From: Prosthecobacter debontii | GTDB lineage: Bacteria; Verrucomicrobiota; Verrucomicrobiia; Verrucomicrobiales; Verrucomicrobiaceae | Direction: 5' to 3' | Length of the DNA: 64,000 nt | Assembly: GCA_945860295.1 (NCBI GenBank) | Contig: CAMAQH010000002.1 | Coordinates: 228,394 to 292,393 of the forward strand | Shown: one piece after another, positions 21,601-29,514 of the stretch | Layout of the letters: each line of letters begins with the position of its first letter | How positions within the stretch are numbered: the stretch's first letter is position 1 | Made by a program: the position numbers and the translations under genes | Notes under the pieces: generated by a model | Seen by the model: only the letters and a program-made list of their open reading frames with translations | The model's database searches: none | What the model was told of the DNA's origin: nothing

Positions 21601-24522
21601 GGTGTAATTCACGGTAAGCGCGGCGGTCGGCGCGCCACTGCGGCTGATGGTGAAAACGCCCGCCGTCGCGGTGCCTTCATCGGCGGTGTCTGTGGTGGCG
21701 CTGATGCTGACTTTTGGCAGCATGGTGTCGTCATCATCGATCACCACCGTGGCCGTGCCCGCATTCGGCGCGGCGAGGTAGCCCGATCCTGCCGCAAGGG
21801 CAAAATTGACCGTCTCCGGCCCTTCTGCTGCCGCATCATTCACCGCGGTGATGACGACATTCAGCACCGCTGCTGCCGCTGGGATGGTAAAGGTGGAGAA
21901 GCCGCCCGATCCTGCCGTGAGCGCGGGACTTAAGGAGTAGTCTCCCGTGCTCGCGGTGCCGATGGCGGGGTTCACATTCACGGTGAGCGGCAGTGTGGTA
22001 TCACCCGTGCGGGAGATGCGGAAGGTGCCAGCAGCTCCAGCGCCACCATTCTCTGTGGCGCTGGGATCGAATGCGGTGATGGACACGGCGGGTAGGGAGT
22101 CGGCCTCGAAGTCCGCGCCACTGTAGTTAGGCCCGACGGTGATGCTGTTATTGAACAGCTCGCTGAACGCGAAGCCATAAAGCGCGGGTGTGACGCTGTA
22201 GTTGTTCGCGGGGAGATTGGCGATGGTGTAGTAGCCGTCGCTATCGGTGGTGGTCGGATTCGTACCGTTCGCGGTCACCAGCACATTTGGCACGCCCACT
22301 CCACCTGCGGTGACCCGCCCGTTGATGGTGGAAGTGCCGCTGCCGTTACCCACGGTGATCAGTGTCGTGCGCGTGGCGGTGCCACCTTTCATATCACTCA
22401 CCGTGCAACTAACCACATAGGTGCCCTGCGTGCTGAAGGTGCGCGTGATCACCGGCGCATTTGGTGAGACAAGTTTCACATTCGTATCTCCCCAGTGCTG
22501 CCACTGGTAGGCCAGCGTGTCGCCATTCGGATCACTCGCCGTGGCGGTGAAGGTCACGACAGCGTTCTGCGGCACCACATTTGCCGATGGCAGCATGGTG
22601 AGCGTGGGCGCGGCGTTCGCGCTGAAGTCGCCCATGTTCACCAGCACATCCACATACTTCGGCGTAGTGTCACTGACGCCCACGGTGGTCATGTAGATGC
22701 CGGATTCCGTGTCGCCAAAAGTCTGTCCAAGCGCGATGGCCGCATCGTCCTTGCCGTAGGGTGATCCGGCTGTGGTGTCGATGAGTTGGATGTTGCTGCC
22801 GCTGCCGCTCGGATACTTCCAACCGAGGATCATGCCCTTGTCTGCCCAAGGCCGGGCGGCGCTGCCATTGTAAAGCTGGCGCACCTCTCCCCAGTAGGTG
22901 CGCTGAGAGTCCTTTGTGATGGTCAAAGCATAGCGGTTACGCGGGTCGAGCACCTGCTGATCAAAAGCATAGATACGATAAAGCCCACTGCTGGCGGCAT
23001 TCTGCACGTAGCTCTGCGGCAGCCACTTAACCTGCACCTTTGCGGCGACGTTGTATTGATCTGTCGGCACGCCGCCTCCGCCCATGTTATCGTAGCTATC
23101 GCCATATTCAGCATTCGCTCCGGGACCGATCGCGCTAGTGCCTGCGGTGTCCCAGAAGTTCGCATGGGCGAGACCAAACGCATGACCAATCTCGTGCGCC
23201 GTGACGCCCACACTATCGCCATAAACCCACACGGTATTGCCGCCTCCCCAGCCGCCCGTGGCACGCGCTCCGCCGATGAGCCTGAGCACTGTGCAGTCGT
23301 AGTCCTGCCAGTCAAAGCCGAGCTTCCTCGCCTCTTCGCGCGCGTGATCCATCTCCAACCCGAGACCATTGACATCACCGCCGTTGGAAGTGTCCCGCTG
23401 CACATACCAAGCTTCGTTTTTCGGCAGCTTAATATGAGGCGTCACCGTAGTTAGGGTAGTGAGTTTGCCAAAGGACGACTTCGAGTAGTAGTCCGCCACA
23501 TTGCGCATGATTTCATAGCTCTTCGATTCAGTCGGCAAGTTGGCATTTTGATCCTGAAACGTCATCGGAATGTAGAGCACCTTTAGCTGGCCGATGGCCG
23601 GCGTGGGAGGCGCTGGAAGAGAGCCGGTGAGCACCACAGGCCCGCCGGTGGTTCCCTCCCCATAGATAAGCTGCGACTGCACAAAGGTGGCGTGGTAGGG
23701 GCCGCATAGATAAATGTTTTCCTCCGGCGTCTCGATCACGCTTTCCTGCTGCTGCGCCGTGATCGGCTGCCCTGCATCCGCCTTTGCCAGAGTCACCTTC
23801 CCAGACACGGGGCACACTGTCACTGCCTTCTTAGAAATGTCCGGCACCTCGCCCACCTCCAGCACGCGTAGCGGTGATTCACTCGTAGCGAACTCACGAT
23901 CCACGATCACTCCATTGAGCGCCGCATTCGGCACATTCAGCACGGACTCCTCTCGGCGGCCATAGACGTGTAAATTGAACGCCCCCTCTCCCGCCACCTC
24001 AGCGATGCGATGCGTCAGCGTCTGCCCGAGTTCAAGCGCGGGTTGGCCCTCCGCAGGCACGCCTTGATACACCGTCACAGCAGCGCGCTTATTCATCCGC
24101 CGCTCCAATAAGCTCACAATCTCCACCGGCAGTTTCTGTCTCAAGACCATCGGCACAGCTCGCTCAATCGCAACGCGGGGATCATCAATGATGAGTTGCT
24201 TGTAAATAGGGCGGCGTTCGCGAGCACGCTGAACCCCCTCCCCGACCAACGCCGCACGTTGATCAGCGCCCGCTTGCAAGTAGCGTCCGCTCCAGTCATC
24301 GAAATCCACCAGAGCATCACCCGTAGGAACGGTCGGCTTCGATTCATCAAGCGCCAGGATGGCCGCTTTCTGAAGTCCGGTGGATTTCACCGGCCCGCAT
24401 AGCGTGCAGTCAGAGCGCCGCACAGGAGCATCATGGATAGCCTCCCGATGCAGCAGGATGAAAAAAAGCAGACATACGCAGGCGGTGAGGACAAGAAGTC
24501 CAAGGATTGTTTTGAGACGCAT
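15652..24522 (-). CDS. Giant secreted metalloprotease with PKD, carboxypeptidase-regulatory, Calx-beta and beta-sandwich repeats
   Basis: About 2,956 residues from ATG 24522, chosen because it starts directly at the hydrophobic signal (RLKTILGLLVLTACVCLLFF). Residues about 300-630 are a zinc peptidase with HEIGHAFGLAH (443-453), the HExxHxxGxxH metzincin-type site. A PKD domain follows (about 634-725), then a carboxypeptidase-regulatory-like domain (about 728-800). Tandem Calx-beta domains run from 811 to about 1440 and again near 1850-2260, marked by DYT...TFAPGET and ITDDD. Between and after them are about four copies of a module with W-x-R-x-x-R-x-G...S-x-D-G-x-x-W, which resembles LamG/DUF1349-like beta-sandwiches. 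The C-terminus has a DADMDKDGLANLFEYAVGTNG calcium-loop-like motif. It is probably exported to the cell surface to digest or bind extracellular polymers. Confidence 0.9.
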   Translation of the reverse strand: MRLKTILGLLVLTACVCLLFFILLHREAIHDAPVRRSDCTLCGPVKSTGLQKAAILALDESKPTVPTGDALVDFDDWSGRYLQAGADQRAALVGEGVQRARERRPIYKQLIIDDPRVAIERAVPMVLRQKLPVEIVSLLERRMNKRAAVTVYQGVPAEGQPALELGQTLTHRIAEVAGEGAFNLHVYGRREESVLNVPNAALNGVIVDREFATSESPLRVLEVGEVPDISKKAVTVCPVSGKVTLAKADAGQPITAQQQESVIETPEENIYLCGPYHATFVQSQLIYGEGTTGGPVVLTGSLPAPPTPAIGQLKVLYIPMTFQDQNANLPTESKSYEIMRNVADYYSKSSFGKLTTLTTVTPHIKLPKNEAWYVQRDTSNGGDVNGLGLEMDHAREEARKLGFDWQDYDCTVLRLIGGARATGGWGGGNTVWVYGDSVGVTAHEIGHAFGLAHANFWDTAGTSAIGPGANAEYGDSYDNMGGGGVPTDQYNVAAKVQVKWLPQSYVQNAASSGLYRIYAFDQQVLDPRNRYALTITKDSQRTYWGEVRQLYNGSAARPWADKGMILGWKYPSGSGSNIQLIDTTAGSPYGKDDAAIALGQTFGDTESGIYMTTVGVSDTTPKYVDVLVNMGDFSANAAPTLTMLPSANVVPQNAVVTFTATASDPNGDTLAYQWQHWGDTNVKLVSPNAPVITRTFSTQGTYVVSCTVSDMKGGTATRTTLITVGNGSGTSTINGRVTAGGVGVPNVLVTANGTNPTTTDSDGYYTIANLPANNYSVTPALYGFAFSELFNNSITVGPNYSGADFEADSLPAVSITAFDPSATENGGAGAAGTFRISRTGDTTLPLTVNVNPAIGTASTGDYSLSPALTAGSGGFSTFTIPAAAAVLNVVITAVNDAAAEGPETVNFALAAGSGYLAAPNAGTATVVIDDDDTMLPKVSISATTDTADEGTATAGVFTISRSGAPTAALTVNYTATGTATSGTDYTALTGNVTIPIGSASATVPVSPLNDTLVEPLETTTLTITSNAAYVIDPTATTATASLLDDDTNVVTVTVTDATAQEVDLSVGGNVANTGTFIVTRSGDTTSPLTVYYSVAGNPSTGVPALHGVDFEALPGVLQIPVGASSSAITIVPRWDGFGETPEQVLLLLGAGPTDYRLGATTSGTVTINDSATSNAPYVEIAAATAAVEGGSSGVFTFSSKGSIAGTVSVPFSLSGTATVTTDYTVTLPVTTPVSSFDAGTGTGVIVMNSSTTTANTLNLTVVPVNDVALEDIESIICTLTPSVAISIYAPTSTASIWLRDNDQPTVWADSQIGGGAANRITEGATTSPFKFYVSRTGSTAAALEVNFSLNGTATAGADYNVTTGATLTFGNGTRLGTLTIPAGASGADLTLNTTGTNDAILEGIETIVFHAEAGSYSKTADATIFIDDNEISAQTVAFTSTGGSGLESVTAVNVPVTLDSPSVGITTVDYVVDSGSRSSTTTANAVPVLPYWTRVVRAGNSLSSFISVDGIDWRQVGTTATISMSSTSYTAGLIAMSSTSAVSCAATLDNFSITGLDSGTPGAAVFGSIGTTNPVSTSSETGGVYTLNAGGAGLSTTGTSDLSCYVSHAISNSVNCTVTARVVSISGGNTTSRAGVTLRESTATGSRHMTTLAEKGAAARLISRAATSGSATNSTAPIRPYWVRLRRVGDAFSAWYSPDGSAWVQTSIDRSIPMGLDVQAGLAVSAKSDGTLTTAAFDNVTFNGAPATGLSGRTIGYVNAQGSDSLSSGTYTVTGSGAQIGSTEDECHFLATTITGDFDLIARVLSQTGGAATAQAGVMARELHNYRSLSAYSGLVANAQHEYVSRSTSVTNAYGAGVDFALAGGTLTFSDGEQTKDIALAVNNDGIAEPNESVSLRLLNPTASILGTNTTFTYVIDDDDSAPLLPLVGFALSNSSGAEATAGTVMLDVSLSAPSNSNASVDYAVTGGTAVSGTDYTLSSGTLTFAPGETVKAIPLTVLDDAVLDAAETIIITLSNPVGTVISSQSAHTFTITDDDLPVVSITATDASAAEAGLDPGSFTIARTGDTTATLAVTLARTGTATNGTDYTSISGTTPYTFTIPAGAASTTVTITPVNDATNEGSETVILTINANASLYTLGTPTAATVTIADDDRSTVTIAATDANASETAGNTAIFTITRTAPITALLTVTITISGTALNTTDYSTLSTSVVIPANQSSATVTVTPVNDLLSEGDETVLLTLGGTTYTIGSASYDEAIIQDNDAPPVIIIESPDANGALVASGQGIIVTASATDDGSPAALTTTWSQVSGPGTAAFTTPAVLSSGVTFSADGVYVLKFTASDTQFIASDQVSVIVGSAIAATDWIAQDMSPTTQQRGQSAKLGGSYLLSGMGAGYSAVTTDAAHTMTRQITGNGSIIARLTTLTGPTAAPLAGVTIRDSLNRSVNRAVLGYSGGALQFRTRTAVSSNDTVVSQSGIALPVWVKLERTSATSEIIASYSSDGSAWLAIGAPTAIAMLNDTTQMGLTATGNSSTASQLCTATFDNVTLTPAPSGAAFISENFGTAPSTQATFATSSGSYTIAAADSMDGNGAFYGWQYTGDVMVTAKHAAANSGALNAKSGMMMRESMDVTAGYAHVGRIPTSSFSGNIWRTVANGGTGGVPSFTGTVRWMRLIRQGNSITSFHAADVGGAPGTWTQLGSPRTIIMTPNVLIGFAVDNAGGTAGVLNTAQFSSLTIVPLNKAPNIALAALGDISPISLDGTVTDDSFPVPVSLTTQWSQISGPGTITLGNPALIATTATFTASGSHSLRLLADDSSITSFRDVSFSAYLTPFARWLDQNGVGDENNTLAEADADMDKDGLANLFEYAVGTNGIISSANPQVTTLAPISADKYLRIAIPKNPAATDISFTVEASSDLANPLSWNSAGLVIEVNNSTTLQVRDNVPAGPGVQRFMRVKVTR

Positions 24523-25180
24523 ACGGAGTTGGGCGGTTGGCGTTACCACTCTGAAAATCTAATAATCAGGCTATAAGAGTAAAGCTCGATATTAACTAAA
24601 TCCTTGTATTTGAATTGGAAAATCAACCAAGGGCGCTACGACTCAGGTCACGCGATAGTTTTCAGCGCACAAGGTTAAGGAGCTTAACTGGCATCACTTC
24701 GAGCCGATTTAGCTGCCAGCCAGATCGCCCAGCCCTCACGGATCCAATCCCAATGCCGCCCAAAGACAAGTTTATGACTGTCTTTTATAGAACAGGTCTA
24801 AGGCACCATTGCCGAATTGCACCCGATGAAGGAGACGAAGGCCACTACATGCAGGAAATGGTCGAGTTTGAACCATTTTTTGCGGATGTGGCTTGATGTC
24901 GTATTTGCCTTTATTGTTGATGATTGGTTTAAATATTCGGAATTATTTTTTTGAAGCCGCTCAGTCATTATCAGAAGCAAGGGGCACGACAAATCTTTGA
25001 TGATATCAAAAATTGAACGCCACTTAAAGCTACACAATGTTCTCAAAACCTCGCAGATACAGTGTGGCCAATCTTGTTAGAAGGCCGCACTCTTGTGTCT
25101 CCCAGGGCTTGTGCTCCTGAACTGACCCAAGTGGACGTCCAGGCCTCAATCGCAAGCGACGCAATGACGCCACCCATTCT
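24523..25180. other. AT-rich intergenic region without a confident gene
   Basis: The 658-bp gap between the giant protease gene and tatC is AT-rich compared with its flanks. Short ORFs occur on both strands. The best is forward, 24753-24896, with HYMQEMVEFEPFFADVA at its end, but it lacks a convincing start and family, and could be a gene remnant. It must contain the promoter of the reverse protease gene; I could not fix a unique -35/-10 pair. Confidence 0.5.
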
Positions 25181-26332
25181 TTAGACGACGGGCGGCGGCG
25201 GATTGCCACTTCGGGTTTCGTCCTCGCGGGCGAGTTCTTCGGTGGTCTTTTCTACAGCGGGCACTTCATCTTCATCAGGCATCACAGAGCTTTGATCTTC
25301 GCCTACGTCGATGTCGTCACTCATGGCCACAGTGTTGGCGGCTTTCTCGATCTCTGGCGGCGGGGCAGATGGCGTGGCGCGTGGCTTTTGATATTCGTCG
25401 TCCTGGTCGTCCTGGTCTTCGGAGAACCATGGATTGTAATTCTCGTTGTCCCAGTCATCTTTGACCGCCTCATCCAGCGCCTTCTCGTCCTTGGCCAATT
25501 CAGCGTAGTATTCGGGGTAGGCAGCTTTGTCCTTCTTCTCCATGAAGTAGGCCAGCACGACGCAGATCGCATACAGGACATACAGCGGACCGGACATCAT
25601 CATCAGTGTCAGAATATCTGGCGTCGGTGTGATGACAGCGGCAAACAGCGTAATGGCGATCAGCGCGTGACGCCAAGTAGCCTTCATGATTTTGAAGTTC
25701 AGGAAGTCTAGCTTCACGAGCGCCATCACAATAATAGGCAGCTCAAAGGCAATGCCGAACACGAGGATGAAGCGCGTGGTGAAGGTGACGTAGTTGTCCA
25801 GGGTCCAGTCCTGACGTGATCCCAGCGTGGCAGCAAACTCAGTAAAGAAGATGAGAGCACGCGGCAGCACTTGCCAGTATGCAAATGCACAACCTCCAAG
25901 GAACAGCCCTGTGCCGATGCCGATGGCAGGGAAGAGCAGCTTTTTTTCCTTCGGCTTCAATCCTGGCAAAATGAATTGGAGCAGGAAGACGAGTAATATC
26001 GGAAAGGCGATTATAACCGCCGCGATGAGCGAGACATTGACCGCCATCATGAATGGGCCAGCGACATCCGTGTTTTGCAGCATGGTGCGCGCACCATTTT
26101 CATCCTTGGCGAGTCCTGCGAGCTGGAGAGGGAACAGGATGGCCTGGAACAGCTCTTTGTAGAAAATAAAACTCCCGATGGTGGACACTAAAAGCGTCAC
26201 CGCTATGCGCACAAGCATCGAGCGCAGGTCTTCGAGATGCTCCAGGAAGGGCTTTTCTTCATCGTCCCTGTTGAGGTTCATGGCGACCTTCTCGCGGACT
26301 TTAAAAACTTTATTCAGGATGCCTTGCCACAT
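25181..26332 (-). CDS. tatC: Sec-independent translocase subunit TatC with long acidic tail
   Basis: TatC forms the twin-arginine receptor of the Tat export pathway in the inner membrane. EEKPFLEHLEDLRSMLVRI is the conserved N-terminal cytoplasmic motif, followed by six hydrophobic segments and SFIFYKELFQAILFPLQ. From ATG 26332 the protein has 383 residues. Typical TatC has about 250, and the excess is a C-terminal tail of about 110 residues rich in Asp, Glu and Pro (SEDQDDQDDEYQKPR). An internal ATG at 26281 has a good Shine-Dalgarno (GAGAAGG) and would give a shorter N-terminus. The gene follows NUDIX and argH in the same direction. Its presence fits the Tat-signal proteins elsewhere in the window. 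Confidence 0.92.
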   Translation of the reverse strand: MWQGILNKVFKVREKVAMNLNRDDEEKPFLEHLEDLRSMLVRIAVTLLVSTIGSFIFYKELFQAILFPLQLAGLAKDENGARTMLQNTDVAGPFMMAVNVSLIAAVIIAFPILLVFLLQFILPGLKPKEKKLLFPAIGIGTGLFLGGCAFAYWQVLPRALIFFTEFAATLGSRQDWTLDNYVTFTTRFILVFGIAFELPIIVMALVKLDFLNFKIMKATWRHALIAITLFAAVITPTPDILTLMMMSGPLYVLYAICVVLAYFMEKKDKAAYPEYYAELAKDEKALDEAVKDDWDNENYNPWFSEDQDDQDDEYQKPRATPSAPPPEIEKAANTVAMSDDIDVGEDQSSVMPDEDEVPAVEKTTEELAREDETRSGNPPPPVV

Positions 26333-26363
26333 AAAAATAGAAAACGGGGGTGTTTTAGATGCC

Positions 26364-26981
26364 TCAGATTGATCCCTGGGCCGCCATCCGTGCATAAAGT
26401 GCCAGCGTCAAGGCGGTGGTGATCTCATTGGCAGCGATCATCCTCCGCAATTCTCCTGAACTGGCCAGTCGCGCGGGGCTGATGTGCTCGCTTCCATCCG
26501 GGTTCGGACGGCTGACGACGCACACGGGCTCTGCCTTAAATAAATAAACGTGCTCGTCGGTGAATCCTTGCGACGGAAGAAACCAACCCAGCGGCTCAAG
26601 CGTGCCACCAGGAGCCAGCGCGTAGCCCGTTTCCTCCTGTAACTCACGCAATGCAGTCTCTACGATGATCTCAGGCGTGATATCCGCGACCGCGCAGTCG
26701 ATCTGACCAGCGGGGAATTCGAGGCAAATCTGCTGCACTGGCAGGCGCTCCTGCTCGATCAAAACAAACTCACCACTCGCAGTCACGGGCGCGATGGCCA
26801 CCGCAGCTTTGCGGTTCACCACCAGCCAGGGCACAGGCTTGTCGCGACGATTCGGCGTCAGATAGGCGACGGCATCCACGCTGATGTGCGGATTGTCGAA
26901 GACACGTTCATGGCTCACACGCTCCCAACCTTCGCGAGGCAACTGATGGAAAAGAGGAAAGTTTTCCGCCTCGCTCATCAC
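26364..26981 (-). CDS. NUDIX hydrolase, ADP-ribose pyrophosphatase-like
   Basis: The 205-residue protein carries the Nudix helix as ETALRELQEETGYAL (REx2EExG) preceded by FPAGQID. There is a longer than usual insertion between the glycine and the RE segment. The upstream KAAVAIAPVTASGEFVLIEQ strand and RLPVQQICLEFPAGQ are typical of ADP-ribose/nucleotide-sugar pyrophosphatases. Members hydrolyse nucleoside diphosphates linked to another moiety using Mg2+. ATG 26981 overlaps the argH stop by 4 bp, indicating translational coupling; ATG 26978 is an alternative. Confidence 0.87.
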   Translation of the reverse strand: MMSEAENFPLFHQLPREGWERVSHERVFDNPHISVDAVAYLTPNRRDKPVPWLVVNRKAAVAIAPVTASGEFVLIEQERLPVQQICLEFPAGQIDCAVADITPEIIVETALRELQEETGYALAPGGTLEPLGWFLPSQGFTDEHVYLFKAEPVCVVSRPNPDGSEHISPARLASSGELRRMIAANEITTALTLALYARMAAQGSI

Positions 26982-28342
26982 GACAGCGCTCCCTTCCAGC
27001 GGGCGATTTGCGCCGCCACATTCTGCGGCGATGGCGCACCGATACCTTGGCGTGCGGCGAGCGCGGTTTCCAGATTCAGGCAGGCGAAAAGATCCGCTTC
27101 AAAGGCCGGTGAGAACTCTTGATACTTCGCGAGCGGAATATCGGCAAAAGCGACCTTTTCAGAAATGCTATGTGCGACGAGTTTACCGATGACTTCATGC
27201 GCTGAGCGGAAGGGCACGCCATGATTGACGAGATAGTCGGCGAGGTCAGTGGCGAGCAGCATCGGGTCACTCGTCGCGGCGCGCGTGCGGGTTTCGTTCA
27301 CTTCCATGCCGGCGATCATTTCGGCAAAGACGGCGAGTGCGGCCTTGATCGTGTCGATGGAATCAAAGAGCGGTTCCTTGTCCTCCTGCATGTCGCGGTT
27401 GTAGGTCATCGGCAGACCTTTCAGCAGTGTCAGCAGCGCCATGAGATTGCCGATCAGGCGGCCCGACTTACCGCGTGTCAGCTCAGCCACGTCAGGGTTC
27501 TTTTTCTGCGGCATCAAAGACGAGCCAGTAGTGTGTGCATCACTCAGGGTGATGAAGCCAAACTCGGCGCTGCACCAGAGGATCACGTCCTCACTGAGGC
27601 GCGACAGATGCACGCCGCAGAGAGCGATGTCGAAAAGCACTTCGGCAGCAAAATCGCGGTCGCTCACGGCGTCCATGCTGTTCTGCGTCACATCGGAGAA
27701 ACCGAGTTCCTTGGCCATGAACTCGCGGTCGAGAATGATGGTGGAGCCTGCGAGCGCGCCGGAACCGAGAGGCGACACATTGAGCCGCTTGCTGGCATCT
27801 TGGAGACGAGCCGAGTCACGCCCCAGCATCTCGACATAAGCCAGCAGATGATGGGCAAAGAGCACGGGCTGTCCGCGCTGGAGATGCGTGTAGCCGGGCA
27901 CCACGGCACGGCCACTGCGCTCAGCAGCTTCGACCAGCGCGCGTTGCAGTCCACTGATGTGGATCACGATTTCACTCACCGCATCGCGTGTGTAGAGCCT
28001 CACATCCGTGGCTACCTGGTCGTTGCGACTGCGCGCCGTGTGCAGTTTCGCGCCAGTAGGCCCGATGCGCTTCGTCAGCTCGGACTCAATGTTCATGTGG
28101 ACGTCTTCCAGCGACTCCTTGAATTCAAAGTTGCCCGTCTCGATCTCGCGCTTGATGGCATTCAGCCCTGCCTCAATGAGAAACTGTTCGTCTGCAGTGA
28201 TGATGCCCGCTTTGAGCAGCCCTTTCGACTGAGCAATGGAGCCGCGGATGTCATGAGCGTAGAGACGCCAGTCAAAGGACACAGATTCTCCATAGCTCTG
28301 GACAAGCTGGCTGGTGGGCTGAGAGAAGCGGCCTTTCCACAT
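26978..28342 (-). CDS. argH: Argininosuccinate lyase
   Basis: 454 residues, the normal length for ArgH, which cleaves argininosuccinate to arginine and fumarate in the last step of arginine synthesis. It opens with MWKGRFSQPTSQLVQSYGES. The fumarase/aspartase superfamily signature is TTGSSLMPQKKNPDVAELT, which contains the catalytic serine loop. HTARSRNDQVATDVRLY and PGYTHLQRGQPV are the other two conserved blocks. The gene heads a reverse cluster argH-NUDIX-tatC with a 4-bp overlap at the first junction. Confidence 0.96.
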   Translation of the reverse strand: MWKGRFSQPTSQLVQSYGESVSFDWRLYAHDIRGSIAQSKGLLKAGIITADEQFLIEAGLNAIKREIETGNFEFKESLEDVHMNIESELTKRIGPTGAKLHTARSRNDQVATDVRLYTRDAVSEIVIHISGLQRALVEAAERSGRAVVPGYTHLQRGQPVLFAHHLLAYVEMLGRDSARLQDASKRLNVSPLGSGALAGSTIILDREFMAKELGFSDVTQNSMDAVSDRDFAAEVLFDIALCGVHLSRLSEDVILWCSAEFGFITLSDAHTTGSSLMPQKKNPDVAELTRGKSGRLIGNLMALLTLLKGLPMTYNRDMQEDKEPLFDSIDTIKAALAVFAEMIAGMEVNETRTRAATSDPMLLATDLADYLVNHGVPFRSAHEVIGKLVAHSISEKVAFADIPLAKYQEFSPAFEADLFACLNLETALAARQGIGAPSPQNVAAQIARWKGALS

Positions 28343-28403
28343 AGGTTTATATTAAGACGGGGCGCAGATGGTAGCGGTAAACACTGGCGGTGCAACCAGC
28401 GCC

Positions 28404-29306
28404 TCATGTCACTACCAGCACGATCGCGCTCAGCATCAAAGCCGCGCCGAGCAGCCGCCAACGCATCACTTTGGCGCCCAGGTGCTGCTCTTGGTTCATG
28501 AACCAATGCCCGATCATCCAGACCAGCAGCACGCTCAGCAATCCGCGTGAGGCATACACGATGTTCGCCGAGGTGGCTTTCCCATAAACCGCCAGGGTGC
28601 TTACAAAGATGATGCTCTGGGTCCCCAGCAGCACTGAGCCGCCCGTGAGCCACTTCCAGCCTTTCTTTGGGATGGCGCTGAGCGGTGTGGTAAAGCGGAA
28701 AATGAGACCGAAGGACAGCAGCGCGTTGATCCAAAAGATGCAGGGTAAAAGCCGAGTCGCACCCCAGCTCGGCCCCCACTTCTGAACCAGCACATCGAAC
28801 ACCGCAAAAAAAACCGCCCCGGAGCCGCCAGCGATCAAAGTGATCACCAGATTGCGCGGACGCAGGCCATTCTCCTTTTGATTCAGGAAGGTGATGCCCA
28901 CCACGCTCAGCAGTGCCGCAATCCAGATCTTCACGCCCACAGCATCGCCAATTAGAAGCGGTGTGAGAATAGCCACGATGATCACCTTCAAACCAAAGAT
29001 CGGCACCGCCACCGAGACATCGCCTTTTTCCAATGCCAGAAACTGCGAGAGCTGTCCAAAAAACAAACACATCGCAATCACCCCCGGCTGCCAAAGCAAC
29101 TCACGCTCGACTGGCAACCCAGGCAGCAGCCAAAGCAGTGAAAATAACGCCGCCACGATAAGGTTCGCCACAAACGTCGTCCGCCACAGCCCCACCCCGA
29201 GATCGCTGGAGCGTTTTAACACGAGAGCCCCAAAGGCATAGAGCAAAGCGGCAATCAGTGGATAAAGAACAGTAGCGGTAGAGGCGGGCACCTCAGTGCC
29301 TAGCAT
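28404..29306 (-). CDS. EamA/DMT family transporter
   Basis: About 300 residues made of ten hydrophobic segments in two five-helix repeats (e.g. LYPLIAALLYAFGALVLKR, GVKIWIAALLSVVGITFLN). This is the drug/metabolite transporter EamA layout, used for export of amino acids, metabolites or drugs. The substrate is unknown. ATG 29306 is preferred because the upstream ATG at 29342 would add a hydrophobic cysteine-rich stretch outside the EamA fold, but the choice is uncertain. It lies 61 bp upstream of argH in the same direction. Confidence 0.8.
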   Translation of the reverse strand: MLGTEVPASTATVLYPLIAALLYAFGALVLKRSSDLGVGLWRTTFVANLIVAALFSLLWLLPGLPVERELLWQPGVIAMCLFFGQLSQFLALEKGDVSVAVPIFGLKVIIVAILTPLLIGDAVGVKIWIAALLSVVGITFLNQKENGLRPRNLVITLIAGGSGAVFFAVFDVLVQKWGPSWGATRLLPCIFWINALLSFGLIFRFTTPLSAIPKKGWKWLTGGSVLLGTQSIIFVSTLAVYGKATSANIVYASRGLLSVLLVWMIGHWFMNQEQHLGAKVMRWRLLGAALMLSAIVLVVT

Positions 29307-29514
29307 CGCTGCACAGACTGCACAAGGAATGAGGGAAACCACTGCGTGCTTCGAGCTGGGCTGGATCTTTACGCTTTAGGATCAGCGACTCTGAGAGGTA
29401 GCGATGGCCAGGAGTGAAACTTCATCGCAGGATACTTGGACGGGTGTCAGCGATGCCTCGTTTCAGTCATGATGTCCAAGGCTGCATGAACGACGGTTCG
29501 TTTTTATAGATTGG

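Noticed and set aside
15580-23454. Long forward ORFs opposite the giant protease gene
   Set aside because: They are antisense shadows of repeated Calx-beta coding sequence, rich in Gly, Ala and Val, with no start sites of note.
24615-24896. Forward ORF of 93 codons in the AT-rich gap
   Set aside because: No start context, no family and mostly low-complexity; kept only as part of the intergenic note.
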